Assembly: GCA_041393015.1 (NCBI GenBank)
Contig: JAWKKV010000002.1
Span: 434,001-498,000, forward strand
Source: JAGQYH01 sp041393015
GTDB lineage: Bacteria > Bacteroidota > Bacteroidia > Chitinophagales > JADIYW01
Length of the DNA: 64,000 nt
Direction of reading: 5' to 3'
Below are positions 57,083-64,000 of the stretch, one piece after another. Below the pieces are notes generated by a model. The model was not told the DNA's origin. It was given only the letters and a program-made list of their open reading frames with translations, and did no database searches. The position numbers and the translations under genes are program-made. The first letter of the stretch is position 1. The number at the start of each line of letters is the position of its first letter.

Positions 57083-58609
57083 TTGAAAACGAACAAGCAA
57101 TATCACTATCTCGATTATTTAATTGCTGGAGTATATATTGGGGTATCTATCGTTCTTTTTTTATATCATGAACCATGGTTTGATGAAGCTCAAAATTGGT
57201 TGAGTGTAAAAAACAGGAGTATTATTGACATATATAAAGGCGTTGCCTTAGATGGTCATCCTATGGCTTGGCTATTGATTATAATGCCACTTGCTAAGTT
57301 AGGGCTCCCCTACAAAAGTGTTTTTGTATTTCACCATATTCTAAATTTTGTTGGGGTCTATCTATTTTACACAAAATCTCCATTTCATAAAATAACTAAA
57401 GTATTATTTATATTTTCTGTTTATATATTGTTTGATTACAATGTTATTTGTAAAAATTATGTCTTAGTATTTCTATTGCTAACAATACTAGCTATTATTT
57501 ACCCTCAAAAAAGAGAAAATAAACTAATTTATCTAGTTGTATTATGTTTTTTAATCAACACCCATGTTTATTCTGCCATAATCGGCATTAGTATAGTAAT
57601 TGCTGACTTTATACAACAAGTTTGCAATTCAAAAAATAGAATTTTTACTACCAATAAAATAAAATGGTTTTTATTTTATTACATCACAATACTAACTAGT
57701 ATCGCATTATTCATTGGTGGCTTTTTAATGGATAAGCCTCTTAATCCATTTAGTTTTATGCCATTAATTGAGCTTAGTTTCTATAAGAGAATATTTTTTT
57801 ATTTAATACTACCTTTTACCTACGCTATTGATCTTAAAATAGCTTATTTGCTTCTTTTGCCTATATGTATTCTAATTATATTAATGCTGGTAAGAAACTC
57901 ATATGCTTTTCTAATTCTAGTATCTTCCACTTTTGGTATTTCCTATCTATATTATTTAGGATATACGCATTCAGGTGTTCATGTTGGAATTCTATTTCTA
58001 GCGATATTCTATACAATATGGTTATCCTATTTAAAATCTGATCAGATTATCAATAGTGAAAATAAAATTAGAATCAATCAATATTGGTTTAAAGAAAAAA
58101 TCAGATCGTTTGACACATTAACTTATCGGCAAGTTGTATTAATATTTTCAATAATTACATTGCCATATCTAAACTATTGGGCGGTAAAAAAAGCTATCCG
58201 TGAATTAAAACTTCCTTTTTCAAACTCACAAAATGCGGCAAAGTATTTAATTGAAAACGGATATGACAATACAAAATATGAGATTGTCACTTATCCAGCT
58301 GACCAAACGTTACCTATTCTACCCTTTTTACGACAAATAGATAGTTTTAATTATTATGGATATAGAAAAGGAAATTATATAGAATGGGATGAAGAACTTG
58401 GACAACATTATTATCATTACGTCCATGATATGAATCAGTATTTTGAAAATATCAGACAAATTTCCAAACGTGATAGTTCAAGTATATTTATTTTATCCTT
58501 AGCTAGAAATAGACCAAAAGTTATTATTCCTGAAGATTTTGAAGTCTTGGCTAAGTTTGAAGGAGCTGTTATAGAAGGAGAAAATTATGCTATTTTCAAA
58601 CTAAAATAG
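57083..58609 (+). CDS. polytopic GT-C-like membrane protein
   Basis: The 508-aa protein has roughly ten membrane helices and a soluble C-terminal part (residues 380-508). The first loop contains YHEPWFDEAQNWL (D34, E35), the acidic motif typical of GT-C glycosyltransferases such as GT39 or ArnT-like enzymes, which use polyprenyl-phosphate sugars. The start is TTG at 57083. The gene is more AT-rich than its neighbours and lies inside a segment flanked by two copies of the cocE 3' end, which suggests insertion or transfer. No acceptor can be named. Confidence 0.75.
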   Translation: MKTNKQYHYLDYLIAGVYIGVSIVLFLYHEPWFDEAQNWLSVKNRSIIDIYKGVALDGHPMAWLLIIMPLAKLGLPYKSVFVFHHILNFVGVYLFYTKSPFHKITKVLFIFSVYILFDYNVICKNYVLVFLLLTILAIIYPQKRENKLIYLVVLCFLINTHVYSAIIGISIVIADFIQQVCNSKNRIFTTNKIKWFLFYYITILTSIALFIGGFLMDKPLNPFSFMPLIELSFYKRIFFYLILPFTYAIDLKIAYLLLLPICILIILMLVRNSYAFLILVSSTFGISYLYYLGYTHSGVHVGILFLAIFYTIWLSYLKSDQIINSENKIRINQYWFKEKIRSFDTLTYRQVVLIFSIITLPYLNYWAVKKAIRELKLPFSNSQNAAKYLIENGYDNTKYEIVTYPADQTLPILPFLRQIDSFNYYGYRKGNYIEWDEELGQHYYHYVHDMNQYFENIRQISKRDSSSIFILSLARNRPKVIIPEDFEVLAKFEGAVIEGENYAIFKLK

Positions 58610-58684
58610 ATTCGAATTTTATATTTGAGTTAGTTAGTTTTAATTTTTTTAAGAAACACAATCATATTTAAAGAAATTAGCACC

Positions 58685-58706
58685 GCTGGCGCAAGCTTAT
58701 AGCCCG
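58685..58706. repeat. GCTGGCGCAAGCTT element, copy 2
   Basis: The copy shares GCTGGCGCAAGCTT with the copy at 56752 and continues as ATAGCCCG. It lies 76 bases after the GT-C gene and about 70 bases before the duplicated cocE end. Confidence 0.65.
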
Positions 58707-58761
58707 CACTCCGCTCATTGGAGTTTAGAGTTAGCGTAACTTCAACGTAACAATTTTAGCC

Positions 58762-58830
58762 ATGAAGTATTTTGAAATGCTTTATATATTTCTAAAATTG
58801 AGTTGCCCGTTGTTGAAGAATAACCAACTC
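58762..58830 (+). repeat. duplicated cocE 3' end, copy B (gene remnant)
   Basis: This segment repeats the end of the cocE gene at 54834, including a stop codon and ACCAACTC, but has no coding sequence in front of it. With copy A it brackets the GT-C gene. The 328 bases between 58609 and 58937 otherwise hold only the GCTGGCGCAAGCTT copy and the start of the aromatic operon leader. Confidence 0.75.
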
Positions 58831-58936
58831 AAGGCACTCTTTACTCTAGCACACTTTAGTCACTTCAAACACATTAACAGCTATTTAATATTAGAATAGT
58901 TGCAATTCTCAACTAAATTAATTCTCTTTACTGCAC

Positions 58937-58984
58937 ATGAAGAAATGGTTTGCATATTATAGCTTTTATTTTTTTCGCTACTAA
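58937..58984 (+). CDS. attenuator leader peptide MKKWFAYYSFYFFRY
   Basis: A 15-codon frame starts at ATG 58937 and stops with TAA at 58982-58984. Nine of the 15 residues are aromatic (one Trp, four Phe, four Tyr), far above chance. It is followed by an antiterminator segment and then a terminator, directly upstream of the pheA-aminotransferase-tyrA-DAHP synthase operon. A ribosome short of charged Phe or Tyr tRNA would stall in the peptide. The frame is too short for normal gene calling. The ATG has no strong Shine-Dalgarno sequence, and no consensus promoter could be identified upstream. Confidence 0.85.
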   Translation: MKKWFAYYSFYFFRY

Positions 58985-59055
58985 GCGGGACTAAAAAAGT
59001 TGTATAGATGCTATATAATAAATGAAGTTCCGAAGTAATTCGGGACTTTTTTTTT
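58985..59055 (+). promoter_or_regulatory. transcription attenuator of the aromatic operon
   Basis: CGGGACT at 58986-58992, directly after the leader stop codon, is identical to the 3' arm of the terminator at 59041-59047. Both can pair with AGTTCCG at 59026-59032, with one G-T pair, so two structures exclude each other. A ribosome stalled inside the leader would leave the first copy free to form the antiterminator. A ribosome at the stop codon would cover it and let the terminator form. This is the logic of classical His, Phe and Trp attenuators. Confidence 0.85.
59025..59055 (+). terminator. attenuator terminator hairpin
   Basis: AAGTTCCGAA-GTAA-TTCGGGACTT forms a 10-bp stem (one G-T pair) and is followed by nine T residues. 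It ends 16 bases before the pheA start codon. Confidence 0.92.
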
Positions 59056-59070
59056 GTACATAAGAGATAT

Positions 59071-59913
59071 ATGATAAATAAAGTAGCCATACAAGGATTT
59101 GAAGCTTCTTTTCATGAAGCAGCGGCCAATAAGTTTTTTGGAGATCACATCTCTACGGTTGAATGCTTAACCTTTGAAAAACTTTTTGATGTCATGCGAA
59201 AAAGAGAAGCTGATGTGGCGGTAATGGCTATTGAAAATTCCGTAGCAGGCGCTATTCTTCCTAATTATGCAAGATTAAGAGATTCTAATTTAGAAGTGGT
59301 AGGAGAAGTTTTTATAAGAATAGAAATGAACTTAATGGCTTTGAAAGGACAAACGGTAGAAGAGATTAAAGAAGTTCATTCTCATCCAATTGCTTTGTTG
59401 CAATGCTCAAAATACTTTAGAGATCATCCTCATATAAGTGTTGTAGAGTCAAATGACACAGCATTGAGTGCTAAAGAAATTGCCGATCAAAACATAAAAG
59501 GCAGAGCTGCTTTAGCCAGTAAAAAAGCCGCTGAAATTTTTGGCTTAAAGATTTTAGCGCCAAGTATTGAAACCAATAAAAGGAATTTTACACGATTTTT
59601 AGTACTGCGAAACCGAGGAGATGTATTTAAATCACTGCCAAAAAAGGCCGTTACAAAAGCATCTTGGTCGTTTAGAACCGGAAACACACCTGGAAGTTTA
59701 GCTAAAATTTTAACCAAGTTAGCAGACAACCAAATCAACTTAACTAAAATTCAGTCTTTGCCGGTATTAGGATCTGAATGGACCTATTACTTTTATGCTG
59801 ATTTAGAATTTGATAATGAAACTAATTATCAAAAAGCAAAAGCTGAATTAGATAGCCACACAGTAGATTTAAAAATATTAGGGGAATACGCACAAGGAGA
59901 AAAATATTTATGA
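59071..59913 (+). CDS. pheA: prephenate dehydratase
   Basis: The enzyme makes phenylpyruvate from prephenate for phenylalanine. The 280-aa protein has the dehydratase domain (residues 1-180; AIQGFEASFHEAAA, AVMAIENSVAGAI, the catalytic NFTRFLVL) and an ACT regulatory domain (residues 195-275; NTPGSLAKILTKLADNQINLTKIQS) for phenylalanine feedback. There is no fused chorismate mutase; that activity is in the last gene of the operon. It follows the attenuator and overlaps the next gene by four bases. Confidence 0.95.
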   Translation: MINKVAIQGFEASFHEAAANKFFGDHISTVECLTFEKLFDVMRKREADVAVMAIENSVAGAILPNYARLRDSNLEVVGEVFIRIEMNLMALKGQTVEEIKEVHSHPIALLQCSKYFRDHPHISVVESNDTALSAKEIADQNIKGRAALASKKAAEIFGLKILAPSIETNKRNFTRFLVLRNRGDVFKSLPKKAVTKASWSFRTGNTPGSLAKILTKLADNQINLTKIQSLPVLGSEWTYYFYADLEFDNETNYQKAKAELDSHTVDLKILGEYAQGEKYL

Positions 59914-61076
59914 TTATTCAAGAAGCCAATAGATTATCCTTTATCAAGGAATATTATTTCTCAAAAAAATTGAGAGAAATAAAGCAAATGATGGATGACG
60001 GAAAGCCTGTCCTAAATTTAGGCATAGGTAATCCCGATATGGCACCATCCGAATCCACTATTGAAGCCTTAAAAATAAGTGCTTCTAAATTAACCAATCA
60101 TGGCTATCAACCTTATAAAGGTTTACCTGAGTTATCTATTGCTATTGCAGATTTCTATTATAAAACATATGGTGTCTTATTGGAATCTCAATCGGAAATT
60201 TTACCGTTAATTGGTTCTAAAGAAGGCATTAGTCATATTTCTCAGGCATTTTTAAATCCTGGAGATGTGGCATTAGTGCCTGATCCTGGCTATCCATCTT
60301 ACAGTTCTGCGACAAGATTAGCAGGTGGCGAGCCGGTTACTTATAGTTTAGATGAAAACAATGATTGGGCACCAAAATGGGATGAGTTAACTGATGAATT
60401 GTTAGATAAAGCCAAAATTTGGTGGATCAACTATCCCAATATGCCAACAGGTGCAGAAGGAAGCAAAGCTATTTTTGAGAAAGCCATCGCTTTAGCTAAG
60501 AAGCACAATATTTTGTTGGTGAATGATAATCCATATAGTTTGATTTTGAATAAAGAAAAACCTGTTTCCATTCATCAAGCGAATGATAGTAAATCTGTTG
60601 CATTAGAATTAAACTCTTTAAGTAAGTCGCACAACATGGCCGGCTGGAGAATTGGGTTCTTATTAGGCGGTAAGGACTATATTGATGCCGTTCTAAAAGT
60701 TAAAAGCAATATAGATTCAGGTATGTTTAAACCTTTGCAGGAAGCTGCTTTAGAAGCTTTTAAGAATGATGAGCAATGGCACGCCGACAGAAACAAAGAA
60801 TATGAACAACGACGAGTTTTGGCCTTCGAAATAATGGATTTACTCGATTGTACTTATGAAAAAGATAGTGTTGGAATGTTTGTTTGGGGAAAAATTCCTG
60901 AACGATATGATGATGTTGAAGTGTTAACAGAAAAACTGCTTCAAGAAGCTAATGTCTTCATTACACCAGGTTTTATTTTTGGTGAAAATGGAAAGCGATA
61001 TATAAGGATTTCATTGTGCAGTAAACCAGCATTATTAATGGAAACCATTCAAAGAATTAAACGTTTGAGTTTATGA
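59910..61076 (+). CDS. class I/II aminotransferase (aromatic)
   Basis: A PLP enzyme of 388 aa. LNLGIGNPDMAPSE starts the fold, NYPNMPTGA and VNDNPYS mark the cofactor pocket, and the Schiff-base lysine is in LNSLSKSHNMAGWRIGF. The operon context makes aromatic transamination (phenylpyruvate, hydroxyphenylpyruvate) the likely role, but a broad specificity cannot be excluded. Its start overlaps pheA (ATGA), and its stop overlaps tyrA by four bases, so translation is probably coupled. Confidence 0.9.
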   Translation: MIIQEANRLSFIKEYYFSKKLREIKQMMDDGKPVLNLGIGNPDMAPSESTIEALKISASKLTNHGYQPYKGLPELSIAIADFYYKTYGVLLESQSEILPLIGSKEGISHISQAFLNPGDVALVPDPGYPSYSSATRLAGGEPVTYSLDENNDWAPKWDELTDELLDKAKIWWINYPNMPTGAEGSKAIFEKAIALAKKHNILLVNDNPYSLILNKEKPVSIHQANDSKSVALELNSLSKSHNMAGWRIGFLLGGKDYIDAVLKVKSNIDSGMFKPLQEAALEAFKNDEQWHADRNKEYEQRRVLAFEIMDLLDCTYEKDSVGMFVWGKIPERYDDVEVLTEKLLQEANVFITPGFIFGENGKRYIRISLCSKPALLMETIQRIKRLSL

Positions 61077-61912
61077 CTATCGGATTAATTGGCATAGGGT
61101 TAATTGGTGGCTCTTTAGGTTTAGATCTAAAGCATAGAGGATTTACGAATAAAGTAATTGGATGCAGTAGAAAATTAGAGACTGCTGAAGAAGCCAAGGC
61201 ATTAGGTTTAATTGATGAAGTGTTGTCAAAAGATGACTTAATTAAGCAAAGTGATTTAATCATACTTTCTGTTCCTGTAAATGTTTTAGTTGATGAATTG
61301 ATTTATGTTTTAGATAGAACATCTACAGCGGTGGTAACGGATATGGGATCTACCAAAAGAAGTATCATTGAAGCGGTAACGGGACATCCTAACAGAAAGC
61401 GATTTGTGGCAGCTCATCCTATGGCTGGAACCGAAAACTCCGGTCCAAAGGCAGCTTTTAAAGGTTTGTTTGATGATAAAGTGGCCATTATTTGCGATCA
61501 GCAAAACACCGACAGTGATGCTGTTAAAGTAGTAGAAGATATGTTGAACACCTTAAAAATGAGGGTAAGATATATGGATGCAGCCGAGCATGATATGCAT
61601 GCCGCTTATGTTTCTCATATTTCGCACATCAGCTCATTTGTATTGTCTTCGACTGTTTTAGACAAAGAAAAAAGCAGTAAAGCCATCTTGGATATGGCTG
61701 GTGGTGGATTTGAATCTACCGTTCGTTTAGCGAAAAGTTCGCCAAAAATGTGGTCGCAGATATTTGAACAAAACGCTAACAATATGTTAGAAGTGTTGGA
61801 CACATACATAAAGAAGATGGAATATTTCAGAAATTGTATTGAAATTGGGGATTTTGCGGCATTGGAAAAATTTATGTCAGAGGCGAATGAAATTAAAAAG
61901 ATTCTTAAATAG
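61073..61912 (+). CDS. tyrA: prephenate dehydrogenase
   Basis: The enzyme oxidises prephenate to hydroxyphenylpyruvate for tyrosine. At 279 aa it has the NAD loop GLIGIGLIGGSLGLDL, the block VTDMGSTK, the catalytic histidine region AAHPMAGTENSGP, and YVSHISHISSFVL. No ACT domain is present, so feedback is likely weak or at another step. It overlaps the aminotransferase gene by four bases. Confidence 0.95.
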   Translation: MTIGLIGIGLIGGSLGLDLKHRGFTNKVIGCSRKLETAEEAKALGLIDEVLSKDDLIKQSDLIILSVPVNVLVDELIYVLDRTSTAVVTDMGSTKRSIIEAVTGHPNRKRFVAAHPMAGTENSGPKAAFKGLFDDKVAIICDQQNTDSDAVKVVEDMLNTLKMRVRYMDAAEHDMHAAYVSHISHISSFVLSSTVLDKEKSSKAILDMAGGGFESTVRLAKSSPKMWSQIFEQNANNMLEVLDTYIKKMEYFRNCIEIGDFAALEKFMSEANEIKKILK

Positions 61913-61996
61913 AATCTAGTATTGAGTAATAAGTATAAAGTAAATAATTGATAAAAAAGCTTGGAGCGTAAAGCTTTGAGCATAAAGCTTAAAAAC

Positions 61997-63097
61997 ATGA
62001 GTGATTTAAAAATAGCATCATTAGCAGATTGGGGATTTGGATTTGAAAGACCGGTTATCATTTCAGGACCATGTAGTGCAGAAACAAAAGAACAATTGAT
62101 GACGACTGCATTAGGTTTAGCAGACAAAGGAATTGATATTCTTAGAGCAGGTATTTGGAAACCGAGAACAAGACCTAATACTTTTGAAGGAATGGGAAAA
62201 GAAGCTTTGCCATGGTTAATTGAAGCCGGTAAAGCTATTGGCAAACCTACTTCAGTTGAAGTAGCCAATAAAGATCATGTTTTTGAATGTTTAAAAGCTG
62301 GTGTAGATATTCTTTGGATTGGAGCCAGAACGACTGTTAATCCATTTGCGGTGCAAGAAATTGCAGATGCCGTTAGTGGAACAGATATTCCCGTAATTAT
62401 CAAAAATCCTATCAACCCCGATTTATCTTTATGGATGGGCGCCATTGAAAGATTTAATTTTGTAGGTCTAACCAAATTAGCTGCCTTACACAGAGGTTTT
62501 TCTAGCTATGAAAAAACGCAATACAGAAATCAACCGAAATGGGAAATTCCTGTAGAACTAAAAAGATTACATCCGAATCTACCTATTTTTTGTGATCCAA
62601 GTCATATTTGTGGCGGTACTGAATTGTTGCAAAGCGTTTCTCAAAAAGCTTTAGATTTAGATTTTGATGGTTTGATGTTAGAATCTCATTGCAATCCTAA
62701 AGAAGCATGGAGTGATGCTAGTCAGCAAGTAACACCAGAAAGATTAGGAGAAATCTTGAGTAATTTGGTGATTAGAACACATCATGAGCCAGGAGAATTA
62801 TCTAACGCATTATCTGAATTAAGAGGAAATATTGACAGAATTGACAATTATCTATTGGAACTATTATCGGAAAGAATGGATGTGGCACAAAGAATTGGTC
62901 AATATAAAAAGGACAATGATGTAACCATTTTACAAACATCAAGATGGTCTGAGATAGTTGATGATAGAGTTAAAAAAGGAACTTCAAAAGATTTGACAGA
63001 AACTTTTGTAAAAGAAATGTTTGAAGCGATTCACCAAGAATCTATTAGAAAGCAAACGAAAGTAATGAATACAAAAGGAGAGGAGTTAGCGAAATAG
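61997..63097 (+). CDS. bifunctional DAHP synthase/chorismate mutase
   Basis: The frame can be extended to a TTG at 61961, but the ATG at 61997 (MSDLKIASLADWGF) gives the normal start and 366 aa. Residues 1-260 are a type I DAHP synthase (VIISGPCSAETKEQ, RAGIWKPRTRPNTFEG, CDPSHICGG), the first shikimate step. Residues 275-360 are an AroQ chorismate mutase (LRGNIDRIDNYLLELLSERM, IGQYKKDND). The fusion is common in Bacteroidota and supplies the mutase that pheA and tyrA lack. The gap before it holds repeated AAGCTT units. Confidence 0.92.
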   Translation: MSDLKIASLADWGFGFERPVIISGPCSAETKEQLMTTALGLADKGIDILRAGIWKPRTRPNTFEGMGKEALPWLIEAGKAIGKPTSVEVANKDHVFECLKAGVDILWIGARTTVNPFAVQEIADAVSGTDIPVIIKNPINPDLSLWMGAIERFNFVGLTKLAALHRGFSSYEKTQYRNQPKWEIPVELKRLHPNLPIFCDPSHICGGTELLQSVSQKALDLDFDGLMLESHCNPKEAWSDASQQVTPERLGEILSNLVIRTHHEPGELSNALSELRGNIDRIDNYLLELLSERMDVAQRIGQYKKDNDVTILQTSRWSEIVDDRVKKGTSKDLTETFVKEMFEAIHQESIRKQTKVMNTKGEELAK

Positions 63098-63122
63098 AGC
63101 CGACCTTAATTCTGAAAAATAC

Positions 63123-63152
63123 AAATGCGGTTCCAATTGGGCCGCATTTTTT
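63123..63152 (+). terminator. terminator of the aromatic operon
   Basis: AAATGCGG/CCGCATTT forms an 8-bp stem around an 11-base loop containing a CCAATTGG palindrome, followed by further T residues (TTTTTTG). It begins 26 bases after the stop. Confidence 0.85.
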
Positions 63153-63193
63153 GTTATATAGTAAGGCTAGATTTAGAATATCTTACAATAAAT

Positions 63194-63220
63194 GATGCCT
63201 GTCCAAATTGAACAGGCATC
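63194..63220. terminator. hairpin downstream of the S74 gene
   Basis: GATGCCTGT/ACAGGCATC forms a perfect 9-bp stem with a 9-base loop. The minus-strand tail is ATTTATTG, so it may terminate the S74-domain gene that ends at 63289. Confidence 0.6.
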
Positions 63221-63288
63221 TCACAAAACTAAATTGCACTACTTTCAACTTTATTAAAATTGATTCAAATCAATTCTATATTCTTTTA

Positions 63289-64000
63289 TTATTCACCAAG
63301 TTGTTCAATCATCTCCATCATTTTTTGCATTTGTTCTTGTTGCTCAAGAAGCATTTTCTTCAACTCGTCTACTTCTGTTGACTTAGCATCAAGCTCTGTT
63401 TTTAATTCTTGAATAGCCTTAATAGATAATACACCAAAATTTGATTTGGCAAGGGCTAAGTAACCCGATTCTTGATCTTCAATCACAAAACTTGGAAATA
63501 ATGCTTGTACTTCTTGAGCTATAAAACCAGTAATTGGTTGGGCATCATCAGTGTTATCTTTGTACCTAAAAGTAACAGGATTTAATGCCATAACATTTGA
63601 AAGAACATTGGTTAATGGAATAATATCTTTTTTAAGTCGACGTCAGAAATTTCGACATACTCACCCGTCGTACCATTTATGCCAGCTTTATTAGCTCCAT
63701 TATATTCAAACCACAATTGTGGACTTCCACTTATGGTAGTGGCCGAATAAATATGCCATTTCTTATTAATCTCTTGCTGAAGTATTATTCCTTTGTTAGC
63801 TAAGGAGCCAGTGGGAGATTGTACAATATGTAAATCTGCTTCAGGAGAGGCAGTCTTTATACCCACTCGGCCATTTTTTAAAATAGTAAATGCATCACTT
63901 CTGGCTGCAGAACTTGTGCCATTACCAATAGTGAATAATCTGTCAGAGCCATCCCAATCATTGGCATTAACAGGGGTGTAGATAGTATTGAAACGACCCA
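63289..64000 (-). pseudogene. tail-fibre/S74 chaperone domain protein, frameshifted, incomplete at the window edge
   Basis: An open frame enters from the right edge (reading NTIYTPVNANDWDG, then LKNGRVGIKTASPEADLHI) and continues to EYVEISDVDLKK, where it shifts. The other frame goes on as DIIPLTNVLSNVMALNPVTFRYKD, GFIAQEVQALFPSFV and a coiled coil. This is the typical end of exported Bacteroidota proteins with an intramolecular chaperone of endosialidase (S74) type. One missing base in the T6/A6 run at 63628-63633 explains the break. The domain cleaves itself in phage tail spikes; in these proteins the role is often surface display. Confidence 0.8.

Noticed and set aside
58881..59090. Minus-strand open frame across the pheA leader
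   Set aside because: It lies over the leader peptide, antiterminator and terminator. It has no recognisable domain and is explained by the complement of the Phe/Tyr-rich region.

Overview
The window is chromosomal DNA from a member of the Bacteroidota, probably a free-living flavobacterium or cytophaga-like marine or aquatic species. The evidence is an LpxC-FabZ fusion, the PorX regulator of type IX secretion, DUF4294 and DUF5723 proteins, cytophagalysin-type M43 proteases, AT-rich DNA, starts without strong Shine-Dalgarno sequences (several are TTG or GTG), and promoters of the Bacteroidota type (TTTG, 19 bases, TAnnTTTG), best seen before the tRNA-Val gene at 668.

Layout. 1-5.6 kb: the start of a PAP2-type gene, a tRNA-Val, and a run of plus-strand genes including a cytosolic trypsin-like protease with a zinc ribbon and a YbjN-like tail, paired with a second YbjN-like protein. 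5.6-16.5 kb: queA, a secreted protein, purT, a second tRNA-Val directly behind tnaA, a membrane phosphoesterase, a glycosidase-like protein, and the thrS-infC-rpmI-rplT translation operon. 16.7-28 kb: fabH, msrB, an NdpA-like protein, a CvfB-like protein, about 0.9 kb of decayed coding DNA, a lipoprotein hydrolase, an MBL-fold hydrolase, and the porX-tsaE-ald group. 29.7-34.8 kb: a frameshifted HD phosphohydrolase gene followed by lpxD, lpxC-fabZ, lpxA and an ABC ATPase, which make the first steps of lipid A. 34.9-50.4 kb: a MaoC-like double hotdog protein, an M3 peptidase, a CocE hydrolase, a Tas-like reductase, a KAP NTPase, glutathione peroxidase overlapping a DUF4294 gene, trxB, coaE, yajC, a DUF5723 protein, an enoyl-CoA hydratase homologue and an Lgt-like protein. 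50.4-54.6 kb: two tandem M43 metalloprotease lipoproteins and a lipase. 54.8-58.9 kb: a second CocE hydrolase, a repeat-rich stretch and a GT-C-like membrane protein flanked by two copies of the cocE 3' end. 58.9-63.1 kb: an aromatic amino acid operon (pheA, aminotransferase, tyrA, DAHP synthase-chorismate mutase). The right edge holds a frameshifted tail-fibre-like S74 gene.

The most striking regulatory element lies just before pheA. A 15-codon open frame encodes MKKWFAYYSFYFFRY (9 of 15 residues aromatic). It is followed by a rho-independent terminator with nine T residues, and by a sequence at the stop codon that duplicates the 3' arm of the terminator and can therefore compete for its 5' arm. 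This is the complete architecture of a ribosome-stalling transcription attenuator controlling phenylalanine and tyrosine synthesis.

Two genes (the HD phosphohydrolase and the S74 protein) are each broken by an apparent single-base loss, at or next to an A-run. These could be true mutations or assembly errors.
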